Shown: positions 23,146 through 35,959, counted from the first letter of the stretch. The stretch is DNA of 64,000 nt from Gnetum montanum (GCA_015680685.1 MNCI01028452.1:126136-190135); one strand, 5' to 3'. Notes: generated from the letters alone by a model not told the origin. Numbers and translations: made by a program.

Positions 23146-25047
23146 TAACTATTATTTTCTGTCATCCTTGTGAATCACCCCATTATCTAATTATTTCATT
23201 TCGAACTCTTAACCTCATATTTAGAAATGAATACTTACATAATTATTTTATTTTATAAACCATAATTATTTAGAAAAAAATTTCTATATACGTTATGCCA
23301 ATATTAATGGTAATATTTCCACAGACTTTTTATGATATATGAAAAAATACCTTGTTGAGGCTATGTAAAGGGTTTTTCTAATATTGTGCAAAGTATCTAA
23401 AGCTTTGTAGAAGGTTTTCCATGGTTGTGCATGTCGATGAATGGAATGTAATTGGATGATGAATATATGTGAAATTTATCCTTTAATTCAAAAAAATTAA
23501 CTTTTTAAGTGACAATCAATTAAGTATGAGTCCTGGTAGAGTTTTTAATGATACCAAAATCAGTAGTATTATAGCATGAGTTATTGTTAGAGGATCAAAA
23601 GTTGAACATAAATATTGGTATTTTCAAAAATATAGAAACAAATATTACTAAGGATTCCATTAGTATACCATGAGGGTACCATAATTCATGGCCTTCAAAA
23701 ACATAGAATTCTTAGGATTCTAGAGCACATGTTCACATACCATGATGAGAACATGATTCATGGTAAATTTTTCTTATCTTAAGTTATAATCACAAGATAA
23801 TTATGAGTCATGATGGAGGAATATGAAGGACCTTCCAGAGATGCACCTTGCTTCTAATATCACATCTTTAGATTTTGTGCATGTTTCAAATTTCTTAGGA
23901 TGTTCTCAATCTATTTTAGATGTCCTAAGTGCCTTGCAATGTGTTCCTTTGTGTTCTAGCTTTCACCTATATATGGTGGTGTAGTGGTACTGGTAAGAAG
24001 CATGCAATGATATCACTGCATCAACACATGTCCTGTGTTAGTGTAGGGATATTGATGCATCTCCTAACTAGCTCTAGTTGCCTCCTATGGCCCAAAGTAT
24101 TATATTGAACTACCAAGCTACATTGGTGAAGCCTTATTAATCCTTTGGACATTAACTAATCTAAATTTTTATGTGTTGAAAACTATAAATATTTCAAAGG
24201 ATATCTCATTTGATATATTTTCTTGTACTTTAGGGTCTAGTTTTGAAAAAAAAAAGTTCTTCCTCCATTAGGTTAGTTGATTCCCTTCTCATTTCATGAC
24301 TAGAATCTGTCATAGTGCTACTATGCTTATGTAGACTAGAAATATTTATTTGATGTAGAGTCCAATATTATGCATTATAAATAAAGCTTATAATTTTTCC
24401 ATGATATTTTTCTTGTATGTCTTAAACTATAAAATATGAAAAATATGAACCTCACAATTATTATACATTAAACTATAAAAATAAGCTATGATGATTCATC
24501 CTTATCTGAGAAGGTAAAAATTATATGATATGATGTTAGGCCATTGAGATTATGACCAAGAGCTATTTTATGCATTCCATGTCATGTTTTGCACCTATTT
24601 CTTAAGGGATTATAACCTATAAGTATGTGTGGGTGTGTGAGCATTTCCACTTGTTTTGGAAGAGATTACAATGCATGTATGTTGCTTATTATTTTCTTAT
24701 TATTATCTTCATAAAATACATTAAAACTATAAAATATAAAATTATAAATATTCTTTTTCTCTAAACATGGCAACATGCGTTTCTTATATATCATATGTAC
24801 AATAATATCTTTGATATTTATTTAACACAATGAAATAAATGAGTGTTCTTGGTAATCAAATCAACATTTGCTTCGAAGTTAATGACCAGATTGCATTATG
24901 TTCTATATGATATAATCTCATTGGTCATAGCCAATGGGGCCCCTATCATTAATATTGTTGCTAGAGAAGACATTGCTGAATTACCTAGAAATACTTGTAT
25001 ATTTTCTATTTGCATTTATTTTATCATATTATGTATTTCCTTTAGTA
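23146..25047. other. AT-rich stretch with no recognised gene
   Basis: No coding domain, repeat or LTR pair could be shown. CACCTATATATGG at 23965-23977 could be a promoter of a 5' LTR of element F, since the F reading frames follow, but no LTR ends were identified. Confidence 0.3.
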
Positions 25048-27386
25048 TCATGTGCATGATATTTTCATAAGAAAAATGGTAAATAACAATCCAGGCACAT
25101 CAAGAACCTCTGGTAGAGGAAATGTGATAAAGCAAAGGAGGATCCAAGTTGCATTCAAATATTCTAATGATGTCTCTGTACAACCAGTTATCTTGACACA
25201 CACCAAGACAAGTTGAGGAGATAGTGTGATGCTTATGGGCAATTTTCAAAGGAATTGACCTAGTCTTAAGATGGCCCTGATCAATCTTGTCCTAGAAAAT
25301 GATATCATATTACCTGGCATTGAAGCAAGTCTACATTGAATATGAACCTTATTGATAACAAGACCTCTACGATCAATTACATAAGAAGGATGCACATTGT
25401 AGCATTCCGTTTAAACATTCAGAGGAGGATGACAAAGCTAACAAGAAATAAAGAAGGCTAATTCAACATTAAGAATCATTATAAGGCATAACCTACCAAA
25501 GTGTAGCTAGGACCCATGATGTGAACATACTCTTCAAGTTCTAACATATGTACTTATTTGGATCATTTGATGATAAGGATGCCCTACTATTTAACTAGGG
25601 TGATTATCATGAACCTAATGAAGTTGGTTCTATTTTAAGAAAAAATATTCATGATATTCATATCAAGCATATTAACATGGTTGGTGTTCCAACTTATAAT
25701 GTGCTTACCAGTGACTATACTTACAAGCATTTGACAATGCTTGTTATCTTTAAGAAATCATCAACAACTTGTAGAAACATATATAAAGATTCTTCATTAC
25801 TATCTAAACCATGGCTTCAGCTAAAGAGAATAACTAATGGATATCATGGAAGGTCTTTGACATGAGACAAAGGTGTATTGACATGTACACGATGAGCCAG
25901 ATATACAAATTGTCCATGATTAAAATCAAAGTGTTTCTAGACATCATTACAAGAAGGGAAGAAAAATAATAAAAGTGATAATTAGCTAATGAGTACAATC
26001 ACAATCTCCTGCAAGGAAGAGAGATGAAAAAAATCAAAGGTATAGCTAAACCTCCCATTCTATTTAAGGTCTTAGCATAAGACTATATTCAAACTAAGAA
26101 AGTCTTGATGTACTTGGCTCAAAATGTTGACCATTGAGGGCAATATGGATGAATTTTCAATCAAAGCTATTGCACCACTTAAAAATAAAAATAATTACAA
26201 ATACAAGGGTAAGAATAAACTCTTATACTCTAAGAGTCCCAAAGTGGATTTATAGAAGAAATCTTTATTCTCAAGTCATCAAGGTTCCTAAAAGTACTAT
26301 GGAAATTCTAATGACTCCTAGTATTGCCCAATCATGGCTCACATGATTGGAAAACTGGAATAAGCTAGGATGACTCTAAATTCCAATTTTATCAAGAGAT
26401 AATAAAGGAGGACTCCTTACCCTAGAAGATTGTATTATCCAAGAGGTGTATATCAGTAGTATACATAGGAATACCAACAATGACAAAATTCAAATCCTTA
26501 AGATCTTATTTCATGAAATATTTCTACTTTAATGCAACAATAAATGATACTTTCCACTAATCCCTACCTTTAGGATGCTCAAGTACGTACCTATTAGATT
26601 CCTTGAATGACTACTTAATAGTATCTAGCTACATCAAATATTCATGTCCAACAAGTTCCTCAGTGATAACAATATCAATAACTTCTAATTCATGGTTCCA
26701 TGTAAGGTGGGATTCTTAATCTATTGCAACCAAGGTAAGTCAAATTCTATGACATTATCTACTATGTTGATCCTACTTCCATATATGATACTAGAAAATA
26801 CTTATCAAGCACCTATTTATTTCATTATAGGGATAACTTCAAAGTTCCATGACCAAAAATTCTACTGTAAGTGCATATATAAACATCATGGAATAGGTCA
26901 ACATCATCTTCTTTATCTTCTAAAGAGGGCAAAACCTAATGAAATATGTGCATCCACCTTGAAGTGATCTTAATGTTATTCCCTAAATGTTATCAAATAA
27001 AGTCATCCACTTTAGACACAAATTATTCAATAATGTTTGGTGAGTTAAATAAGATGATACTTGATGATAATAGTCATGTTACAATTTCCATTTCCAAAGT
27101 GGTTACAAAGGTATTCAAAGAAGGAAATCTACCTAAAAAGTGATTATATCCTCACATCCCCTTGATTGAAATTCAAATTAGTGAAACAAAAATATTACTT
27201 ACCTCTCCATGACTGTAAATCAAAGACCAATACAATCTCAGTGTAGTAGTACCTTGAGTGAAATCTTTCGCCTCTCAATAATAGTAACATTTATTTAAAG
27301 TTGGCAAATCAATTGCACACATACCTAGTAGAATAGTGAATAATTTTATGAAAATCTGAGTAGCCTAGACATATCTAGCTAACTTC
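25048..27386 (+). pseudogene. Possible gag-protease region of element F
   Basis: An ATG at 25076 opens MVNNNPGTSRTSGRG, a typical low-complexity gag-like start. A segment near 26040-26130 (PPILFKVLA) resembles the linker of some plant gypsy polyproteins. Frames 26692-26967 and 26946-27143 are open but have no firm motif. Position before the F pol is the main argument. Confidence 0.35.
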
Positions 27387-28712
27387 TTGGTGATCAACCT
27401 AGAGAAAAAAGTAGAAGACAACTTTTTTGTCATCATGAGAAGAGCCTGGTTAAGTATCATTCATGTCAAACTAGTCTTCCAAGACCTTCATCTCAAAATT
27501 GGTATGAAATATGAGACTAAAAATACACATTACAAAAATATATCTTGTAATCCTTTCCAATTATGTGGCAAGCATGGTTGTAATTTTTGTATCACTGAAC
27601 ATGTCTATGTTATCATAGATGTCAATTACCTTGAAGAATATCTTGTCCATGAAGCCACTAGTCAAATCTTGGAAGGTGCAATTAACTCTTTTGTTTTGTT
27701 TGATGCTAAATCATTCAATTTAAAGAAGGAGAATACATTTGACATTGCTGCAATGGTGCAATATGATCTTAGATTTTCAAGGACTCTTGATTTGTCACAA
27801 AATATTTTAACGTCACTAATAGAGCTCAAGCCACTTCTAGTAGGCTTAAAATATGTGTTAATCACTAATAATCATCTCATCATCATTAACGCCACTTTGA
27901 TGATCATCCAAAAGATTAAACACAAAAAGGTAGTTTCCAAATAAAGAAAATCATTTACCTAGTCCCATGATCAACACACAAGAATTAAATCATCTATTTT
28001 TTAGTATCACATATATATGGACCTAAGAATTAGGCCTTAATAAATACTATAACAAAGACTTAATCCTCATATGTTAGGCATAGTGAAAAATGAAATCTTT
28101 TGTCTCTTGTAGGTTGATTTCATTACACCCATTTCTAACTATGAGTGGGCTAGTTGAATTCTAATTATACCCAATAAAGAGAATGAATGAAGAGTTTATA
28201 TTATCTAAAATTTACTTAATGCTACAACATTCAAGGACCACTTCCTATTAGCATTCATGAATCATGTCCTAGACAACATCTCTAGATAGAAGTAGTACAA
28301 CTTCCTTGATGTGTACTCTAGTTATAATTAGTTTAAAATTTCACCAAAGAATCAAGCTAAGACTACCTTTATTTGTCTAGGAGGAACCTTTTTCTTCAAG
28401 TACATATCCTTTATATTGTGCAATGCACAAACTACATTTTAATGGTGATGATGTTTGTATTCTAGGATTACATAGTCAAGAGTATAGAAGTCTTCATCAA
28501 TGAATTTTTTATGAAAGGGAAAACATTCAAGGAACCTTTGGAGCAGCTTGAATTTATATAATGCCACTTCTATTGTTTGAACTTAAATCTAAACTTGAAG
28601 AAAATCTAGTTAATGGTAACTAAGGGCATTGTGCTTAGCCATAAAGTCTCTAAGTGGAGAATCAAAGTTGATATTATAAATATCAATATCATTGAGAACA
28701 TGACACAAATCC
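27387..28712 (+). pseudogene. pol: Element F pol, part 1: pre-RT and reverse transcriptase
   Basis: The frame 27387-27944 ends with ELKPLLVGLKYVL, the 'LKPLPxxLKYxFL' segment found before Athila RT. RT then reads HMLGIVKNEIF, FITPISNYEWAS, LNATTFKDHFLLAFM, FLDVYSSYN (28296-28322), KTTFIC and FINEFFMKGK (28496-28525) in place of the usual FMDDFS box, so both catalytic aspartates are lost. GIVLSHKVSKWRIKVD follows. The domain is cut at 28712 inside 'ENMTQI' and continues at 29657. Confidence 0.7.
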
Positions 28713-29656
28713 TAGTGTAGGGACACCTCTCTCAAACCCCTTGATTTGCCCTACATATGAATTTTTTCAGATTTTGAGCTTGAAGAAGATGTCTTGAAAG
28801 GCTAGGAGATATCTTAGCTAAGACCTAGAGATGACAAGAGACTTCTAGGAGTAAGAGGAGATGTCTTGGAAATTCAGAAGTTTCAGGAAAGATGTCTTAT
28901 CTAGGAAGAAGACATCTTCCAAAACAAGAAGATTTCTTGGATAAGATGTCTTGTCATGACATGAGACGTCTTGGCCTAGGAAAAGATGTCTCCCAAAAAT
29001 AAAAGACATATTCCTTGAGAACTAGGCTAACACAAAAGATGTTTTTTGAAGATCATAGATGACCTATACAACCAAAGAAACTTCTAAAAATACCTGTCCC
29101 AATTCAAGAAACATCCAAAAAAAGATTTAAAAGGATGAAAATACTTGAAGATAAGGTGAGAAGACTTGGAAAAAATCTAAAGAATCTCACAATAAGTTGA
29201 GGAAAGGTTTCTAGGTTTCTTGTCTTCTGGTTATCCATAAATACTAATGTAATTTATCATTATTGGTACAAAGTAACAAAACACCCAAATCATGAGTAAG
29301 AAAGAGAGTTCATAAGAGAGGAAACCTTGTACAAGGAAATTGAGTGAAAGGAAAGGAAGAGCACTTGAGAGAGGTTGAGAGAATATTTTATAAGTATCTT
29401 TTTTTGAGCTTTGGCTTTATGATGAGCAACTAAGGATTGAGGAAGAACATGTATAGCCTCTAAGATTCTTGGAAGAGTTGTGATTTAATATTGGATCCTC
29501 ATATTTAATATATTTTCTCTATATTTTGATAGTTTTCTTAATATAACGAAGACATTTTCCACTTCATTATGTTTTTCTTATTTTCTAAGCTAGATTTTCT
29601 TAGAAGTTTATGAAATGAATCCTATTGGGATCTATTGAGGCATCAGACCTTGTTCA
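28713..29656. mobile_element. Solo-LTR-like insertion in the RT of element F
   Basis: A 944-bp non-coding block flanked by AAATCC on both sides (28707-28712 and 29657-29662). Removing it with one repeat copy restores the Athila-type order 'IIENMTQI' then 'PTVVKEVQYFLSH'. It holds many AGATGTCTT / AAGACATCTT hexamer-like palindromes (28790-29050). It ends CTTGTTCA; the left end reads TAGTGTAGG, so the TG start may be mutated. Orientation is not certain. Confidence 0.7.
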
Positions 29657-30037
29657 AAATCCCTACGGTAGTCAAAGAGGTGCAATATTTCCTTAGCCAC
29701 ACATGCTATTACCACATATTCATTAAAGATTATTATAAAATAGCCTAGCCATTATTTTAGTTGACAAAGAAAGATGTTCTATACCTATGAAATAAAAAAT
29801 ATAATAACATCGTTAAATTTCTAAAGGAAAGGTTAATACAAACACTAGCATTGTAGAGTTATAACTAGACTCAACCATTTCACATAATTATAAATGCTTC
29901 TAACTTTGCATTGGATGTAGTCTTGATCCAATTTAATATGAAAATAAACCCTAGCACATTAAATTTTCCAATTGAAGTATAGTGGGACCATAGCTGAATG
30001 ACACCACCACCAAAAATAAGCTTATGATAATCACTTT
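29657..30037 (+). pseudogene. pol: Element F pol, part 2: end of RT and start of RNase H
   Basis: Reads PTVVKEVQYFLSH, then FIKDYYKIA, FLKERLIQT and TQPFHIIINASNFALDVVLIQFN, the Athila-type 'PFELMCDASDYAVGAVLGQ' RNase H start. It stops at 30037, where element D was inserted, and resumes after 60736. The last five bases, ACTTT, are repeated after D. Confidence 0.7.
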
Positions 30038-30891
30038 TGATGAATCATGATTCATCAGGCTGCGATATCGAACCCCCGATATCAGATCCATGATATCGGG
30101 TACGCAATATTGCAGCCCAAATAATGATATCAGATACATGATATCGTGACTCCTGTGTGAGTATATAAATACACATGTAGGTGCATGAGGGAAGTAAATC
30201 TTTTAAGTTTTGAAATAGTTAGTTTTAGAAGTTAGTTTATTTCTTTTTCTCTCTCAACCCTTTCTCCTAGTGCATGCCCGTAGTGTGATGATTGTAATTG
30301 TACAGTATCCTTTATTCAAGTGTGACGTACTTGGACATGCACATGATTGGAAATAAAGATTGAGATTACTTCATCATTATAGCATTCACTTAGTTTAATT
30401 AATTAATTTTAATTATTATTAAATGTGAAATGAGTACGACTTAATCACGAGCATCTACGTGTGACTACTTGGTATCCCAGTAGCGTACTTGGGCCATGTG
30501 CTTGGTAATCCCAGTGGTAGTCATGCACAAGGTCCAAGATATGTATGGACGATTAAGGAACGGATGCTCATCACACTTAGGCTAGCTTAGATTCTCTCTC
30601 CCTATCTCCTCTTAGTATAGCTCTCTCTCTCCCTTTTCCCTCCTAGCTTAGTTAAGATTATTTTCCATCACCTCTAAGAGAAGCATTAGTTTAAGAACAC
30701 ATCATACACCTTACTCTAGACTAAACCATACATGACAAAGAAAATACTAGTCTATGTGGGAAGACAGCGAACTGCCATCAGCAAGTAACTATCTAGATAC
30801 CACAACTAGCCCGTTTGCAAAGTTTGATTGGATCGTGCATGAAACGCTCATATTCGTATGGTTGAGTGTAGGGGTACCTCGCCATTCATCA
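30038..30891 (+). repeat. 5' LTR of element D (outermost, full length)
   Basis: Starts TGATGAATCATG and ends TTCATCA, 854 bp. It has five GATATC hexamers at 30064, 30078, 30092, 30126 and 30140, then TATATAAATA at 30162-30171. It is followed by TTGGCACCAA, the start of the primer site, which runs directly into an inverted LTR. Confidence 0.85.
30064..30171 (+). promoter_or_regulatory. GATATC cluster plus TATA box in the D LTR
   Basis: Five GATATC palindromes in 82 bp, the last ending 16 bases before TATATAAATA. The same arrangement recurs in the other D LTRs, in the D cargo promoter (35861-35934) and in the insertion at 59443. It probably is a transcription control module; the factor is unknown. 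Confidence 0.65.
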
Positions 30892-30901
30892 TTGGCACCA
30901 A

Positions 30902-31750
30902 TGATGAGTGTTGAGGTACCCCTACACTCAACCATACAAATGCTCAATGATGAGTGGCGAGGTACCCCTACACTCAACCATACGAATACGAGTGTTTCAT
31001 GCACGATCCGGTCGAACTCCGCAGACAAGCTAGTTGTGGTATCAAGATAGTTACTTGTTGATCGTAGTTAATTGTATTTCCACATAGACTAGCATTTACT
31101 TTTCATGTATGGTTTAGTCTAGGGTGAGGTGTATGATGTGTTCCTAAACTAATGTTGCTCCTAGAGACAATGGAAAATAATCTTTAAGTAAGCTAGGAGG
31201 AAAGGGGGAAGAGAGTGCTATACTACAAGGAGATAGAGAGAGAAAATATAAGCTAGCCTAAGTGTGATGAGAATCTATTCCTTAATCATTTGTACACATC
31301 TTAGGCCTTGTGCACGACTACCACTGGGATTACCAAGCGCATGGCCTAAGTATGCTACTAGGATACCAAACAGTCACACGTAGATGCTCGTGATTAAGTC
31401 GTACTCATTCCATGTTTAATAACAATAACAATTAAGTAATTAAACTAAGTGAATGCTGTAATGATGAAGTAATCTCGATATTTATTTTCAATCATGTGTG
31501 TGTCCAAGTACATCACACGCAAATAAAGGATACTGTACAATTACAATCATCACACTACCGTCATGCGCTGGAATTAAGTGTTGAGAGAGAAAAAGAAATA
31601 AACAACTTTTAAAACTAACTATTTTAAAACTTAAAAGAATAACTCCTCTCATGCATCTACATGTGTATTTATAGACTTACATAGGAGTCATGATATCATG
31701 TATCCACTATTGTTATTTGGGCTATGATATCACATACCCGATATCGTGGA
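30902..31750 (-). repeat. Inverted LTR copy of the D family
   Basis: Reverse-orientation LTR beginning TGATGAGTGTTGAGG. The first 46 bp (30902-30947) are repeated at once (from 30948, TGATGAGTGGCGAGG). Its TATA box on the minus strand is at 31667-31674. It lacks its outer end, and passes into the next direct LTR around 31735-31790, where both copies share GATATC-rich sequence, so the exact join is unclear. Confidence 0.75.
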
Positions 31751-32543
31751 TCCAATATCAGGGGTCCAATATCGCAACCCAATTAACAATATTGAATACA
31801 GGATATCATGACTCCTATGTGAGTCTATAAATACACATGTAGGTGCACAAGAGGATTTAGTCTTTTAAGTTTTTAAATAGTTAGTTTTAGAAGTCATTTT
31901 ATTTCTTTTTCTCTCTCAACCCTTTCTCCTAGTGCATGCTCGCAGTGTGATGATTGTAATTGTATGGCATCCTTTATTCGAGTGTGGCATACTTGGACAT
32001 GCACATGACTGAAAAAAAAGATTAATATTACTTTATCATTGTAGCATTTACTTAGTTTAATTACTTAATTTTAATTGTTATTAAATGTGGAATGAGTATG
32101 ACTTAATCACGAGCATCTACATGTGACTACTTGGTATCCCAGTAGCATACTTGGGCCATGCGCTTGGTAATCCCAGTGGTAGTCATGCATGAGGTCCAAG
32201 ATGTATACAGATGATTAAGAAATGGATGCTCATCACACTTAGGCTAGCTTAGATTCTTTCTCCCTATCTCCTCTTAGTATAGCTCTCTCACTCCCCTTTC
32301 CCTCCTAGCTTAGTTAAGATTATTTTCCATCGCCTCTAGGAGTAGCTTTAGTTTAGGATCACATCATACACCTCACTCCATACGTGATAAAGCAAATACT
32401 AGTCTAGGTGGAAAGATAGCAAAATGCAATAAATGAGTAACTATCTAGATACCACAACTAGCCTATTTGTGGAGTTTAACTAGATCATGCGTGAAACACT
32501 CGTATTCGTATGGTTGAGTGTAGGGATACCTCGTCACTCATCA
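31751..32543 (+). repeat. Inner direct LTR of element D, 5'-truncated
   Basis: Collinear with the first LTR from about the GATATC region (31802) through TATAAATA (31826-31833) to the end TCATCA at 32543, followed by T and the primer site. This copy adjoins the internal domain. Confidence 0.8.
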
Positions 32544-32544
32544 T

Positions 32545-32562
32545 TGGCGTCGTTGTCAGGGA
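32545..32562 (+). other. Primer binding site of element D
   Basis: TGGCGTCGTTGTCAGGGA, one base after the LTR. It differs by three transitions from TGGCGCCGTTGCCGGGGA, the complement of the tRNA-Asp 3' end known as the Athila-class primer. Confidence 0.8.
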
Positions 32563-32680
32563 CAATGTTAGTTATTTAGATTAGTTATATCATACAAGAT
32601 CTCTATAACAAGTATTAACAATATATCATTTAGAAAAGAAATTAAATTTAATTTAATTAAGTCACACACCACCTGCAACA

Positions 32681-34481
32681 ATGTCTTTCTCACAAGATTA
32701 TGATAACGCAACAACTAGTAAGCCAATTAATTGGAGAACCAACGAATTATATAATGATGAATATGAAGTTTGGAGTACCCAATCTTATGTAGGGGTTTCC
32801 TATGAACATAAATGAAGACAACATTGTCCCAACTCATGAATGCATAACATACCTAGTGACAATGAACCCCTACTAACCACTACAAGCCTAACAGAAATAC
32901 AGGAGGCTGTTCGAATATCCCGTAGGCATCATAAGGAAAGCCGTCTACCTAGGCTTGACTTAAATAACTTTCCCAAGTTCTCAAGAGGCTATGAATTAGA
33001 TCTACAACAACATTTACAAGCCTTCTACGATGCCTGTGCATGGAATGACATTGATAATGGATGGCAAAAACTTAAGCTCTTTCCTATGACACTCGTTGGC
33101 CATGCAAAAGTATGGTACAGGTCTTAAAAACCAAAATCAATCTGATGTTGGCCAACAATCGTAGAACTATTTAATGAAAAATATCAATCTTATGCAAGAG
33201 TGTCGGCCTTGAGGAGACAAATCCAAGAATGGAAACAAGAGAAACATGAACCCTTGGACATGCCCTTAGAAAGATATTATGCATTTTTAAACAATTGTCC
33301 AGGCCATGGGTTCTCTAAGGAAAGGCTAATGTACCATATCATAGAGGGGCTCTGTAATGAATCAAGGGAAACTCTAGGGATGTATGCCCAAGCTCAACTA
33401 TATGAGCTATGGACCCATCAATTTCAAGAGCTTATCAAGTGGGTAGCAAAATAAGAAAGAGAAATGGCTAAATGGGACAATGCTGAAAAATCTCAATAGG
33501 CCCAAAAATCAACAAGGGCCCATGATAATGAAGAGGAGAAATCAACTCACCATAAGGAGGTGGAACCATCTTTGCCAATACTACAATCATTGGATGAATT
33601 TAAGGCAAAGATCAATAGGATGATGGAATGGATACATGGAAGATGTGGAGAATATGCCAACATTATTGGAGATAGAGTTATGACAATCCAAGAAATAGGA
33701 CAAAACACCTTTAGATGATCGGAAAGAAGGGTTGAAGAGAATAAGAAGTTAACTATCAATCATATGTATCAATGGAACATTTGCCTGTACAATCATCCCA
33801 AGGGCCAATGCCTAATTTTTTCACATCTACATGAGCATTGGGGAAGAATGTTACATCCAAAGTTCGTGCAGAAATACTATGTTTAATCACAGTGGCCACC
33901 ACCTTGGGTACCTTACACTTCTCCTCAATTTCAAAATTCTCATCCTTCACCTCCTTCTACATCACCACCAATTGTACCTGAAGGATTTTCACCACAGCAT
34001 TAACCCATGAACATTACTTGTGCTTCTACTATCAATAGCATTGGGAATCCTCCACAACATCATCGGCGTCCCTTCTTTAGACATGACTGTAGAAAGGAAC
34101 ACCATAGTTCAGAAACCACTACATCGCCAACTAAGCACAAGTCCAACACTGTGATGCATCTTCCTCTTTGAACCCAACACCTCATGTTACCTTATCAGGG
34201 CCACCACTCAATACTCCAACAACCATGGGGCCAATGAATATAACCACATGGGGAAACATGTTGATCCTTGCATACCACCTTACGTTCATAAGTACCATAG
34301 TGGGTCCACCCCTTATAAATTAACCACATCTTATAACTTGCCCCACTATGTCGACTCTAATCAAGTGTGTGAACCGCAATGGGGTAAGTATGATCAAGTC
34401 CCAATATTTTGAACATGCAAGGATCCCAACCTTCCATTTATTAATCCTAGCCATGCTCAACTATTTAGTTATGGGGGATAA
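32681..34481 (+). pseudogene. gag: Element D gag, decayed
   Basis: ATG at 32681 gives MSFSQDYDNATTSKPINW, as in C. The core 32840-33127 holds LPRLDLNNFPKFSRGYELDL and LKLFPMTLVGHAKVWYRS. The next open part 33200-33454 reads YYAFLNNCPGHGF and YHIIEGLCNESRETLGMYA, close to C. A Pro-rich segment follows, and the end near 34440-34481 reads FINPSHAQLFSYGG then TAA. Several shifts and stops break it. Gag is the only classical element gene in D, so particles would have needed pol in trans. Confidence 0.8.
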
Positions 34482-35860
34482 CCCCCATTCTAATAACAAG
34501 TAGGATTAATAAATAATTTTCCTTTTCTTTAATTTTGAAATTTTTCTTTTCTAGTTTTTCATTTTTCAATTTATTGTTTTATCTTTTCATATTTTTTGTC
34601 TTTTTGTGAGTAATCTCATCTACAAATAAAACACTCATGTGACTCATTAGTTGAGGTGTTGTTCTATGCTATCAAGTCTCTAGTGATTAATTATTTGGAC
34701 AATGAACCCACAACATCCATCCACCCATTTTATTAATTAGAGGTTTTACCCTGGGTACAATGATATTCCTAATCATTAAAACTTAAAGTAACCTTGTGTT
34801 ATTGTACCCAAAGTGAAGAAGGATGGACCAAGTGGGAATGACTAAAGTGTGACATCAAGGGGACTTGTGGATTCTCTTTGGTGACATCCGTGGGAGTTAT
34901 CATGCAGCTGGTTGTACTAAGATCCTTGTAAATCTAATGAAAAATGGGAGTAAGAGTAATCAAAAGGCACTCAACCAGAAAAAATAATGCTATTTTACGG
35001 GGTCCCACTGGAAATACATGCACCCATGCTTGAAGGTAGGTGGCTTCTCTGGCTTAATCATTCATTCAAAAAAAAGAGAAGAAAGAAAAAAAAAAGAAGA
35101 GTGCCACAAAGAAAAATCACTCCTCCCTTGTATGAAACGCCAAGTGATCGTACACCTTGCTATCATGGTGCTGTTATGGTTGTCCATCATGAGAAAAAGC
35201 AATGCAATGTCACTAATCAGAGGAATGGACTTGGTCTTGATTTTGGATTGATAGGTTAATGACACACTAATCATGTCTAACATGCAGGATTCATTATGCC
35301 CTGAGTCAGCTACCTCATGTCCCAATCTCTGCAATCCCTTCTACAATTCACCTCACCTCGTTGTTCATGTAATTGTGACTTATGACTTGGGTAGCATGGG
35401 ATTCATATCTCATTGTGATGATATTTACATGTGTATATTTTGTAAAATTGGTGTAGATTACATTTAAACCTTCTAGTGCCTATGGACATTTTAAGGTGTG
35501 GTTACGCAAGGGCATTATAGGTTGGAACCTGCTTTGGGGAGGACCCACTTGTGTTACCCTTGTAATTTACACTTGTAATGCATCTCTTGCACATCATCTT
35601 CTACCCTCCAAGTATTCCCAACATTCTTCTTTCCCTTATCATCCTTTTGGTTCAAACATTCCTATGAGCCAACACATATCCTTTTTCCCCATACTCTTCA
35701 TTACTTTGCTTGTCAGATTTTACACCATTATACTTTTTGTGCCTTTAAAACTAGTTTCTATTACCCTGGACCCTTTACATTAACCTAAAGTCCTCAGCTT
35801 ATACCTTGGAGTTTCAAAAATTTATAAATTTTTCTAAGTACCCTATTTTTTATAGGACTT
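34482..35860 (+). other. Non-coding spacer of element D between gag and cargo gene
   Basis: No domain recognised. A purine-rich run lies at 35067-35102. Frames 34987-35259, 35018-35251 and 35496-35783 are open but lack motifs. Confidence 0.45.
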
Positions 35861-35934
35861 GATATCAGGTTAGACACGATATCAGGTCCTCGCTAGCAGG
35901 TACGTGATATCATGTCCTTGCAATCTATATATAT
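35861..35934 (+). promoter_or_regulatory. Internal promoter module of element D
   Basis: GATATC at 35861, 35878 and 35906, then TATATATAT at 35926-35934, 14 bases after the last hexamer. This mirrors the LTR promoter (14-18 bases in each copy). It precedes the cargo reading frame, which suggests the cargo has its own promoter. Confidence 0.6.
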
Positions 35935-35959
35935 GGACCCCGCTACCCCTCGTCCCCCT

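Noticed and set aside
24925-24950. Possible primer binding site of element F (TTGGTCATAGCCAATGGGG)
   Set aside because: Too many differences from the tRNA-Asp complement and no LTR end could be shown upstream.
24843-25070. 75-codon frame rich in Ile/Phe
   Set aside because: AT-rich sequence by chance; no domain and no start context.
30754-31050. Overlapping open frames of similar protein sequence on both strands
   Set aside because: They arise because the LTR tail-to-tail junction is a palindrome; both strands read the same LTR end.
32545-32562. tRNA-like sequence
   Set aside because: It is a primer binding site complementary to a tRNA 3' end, not a tRNA gene; no cloverleaf surrounds it.
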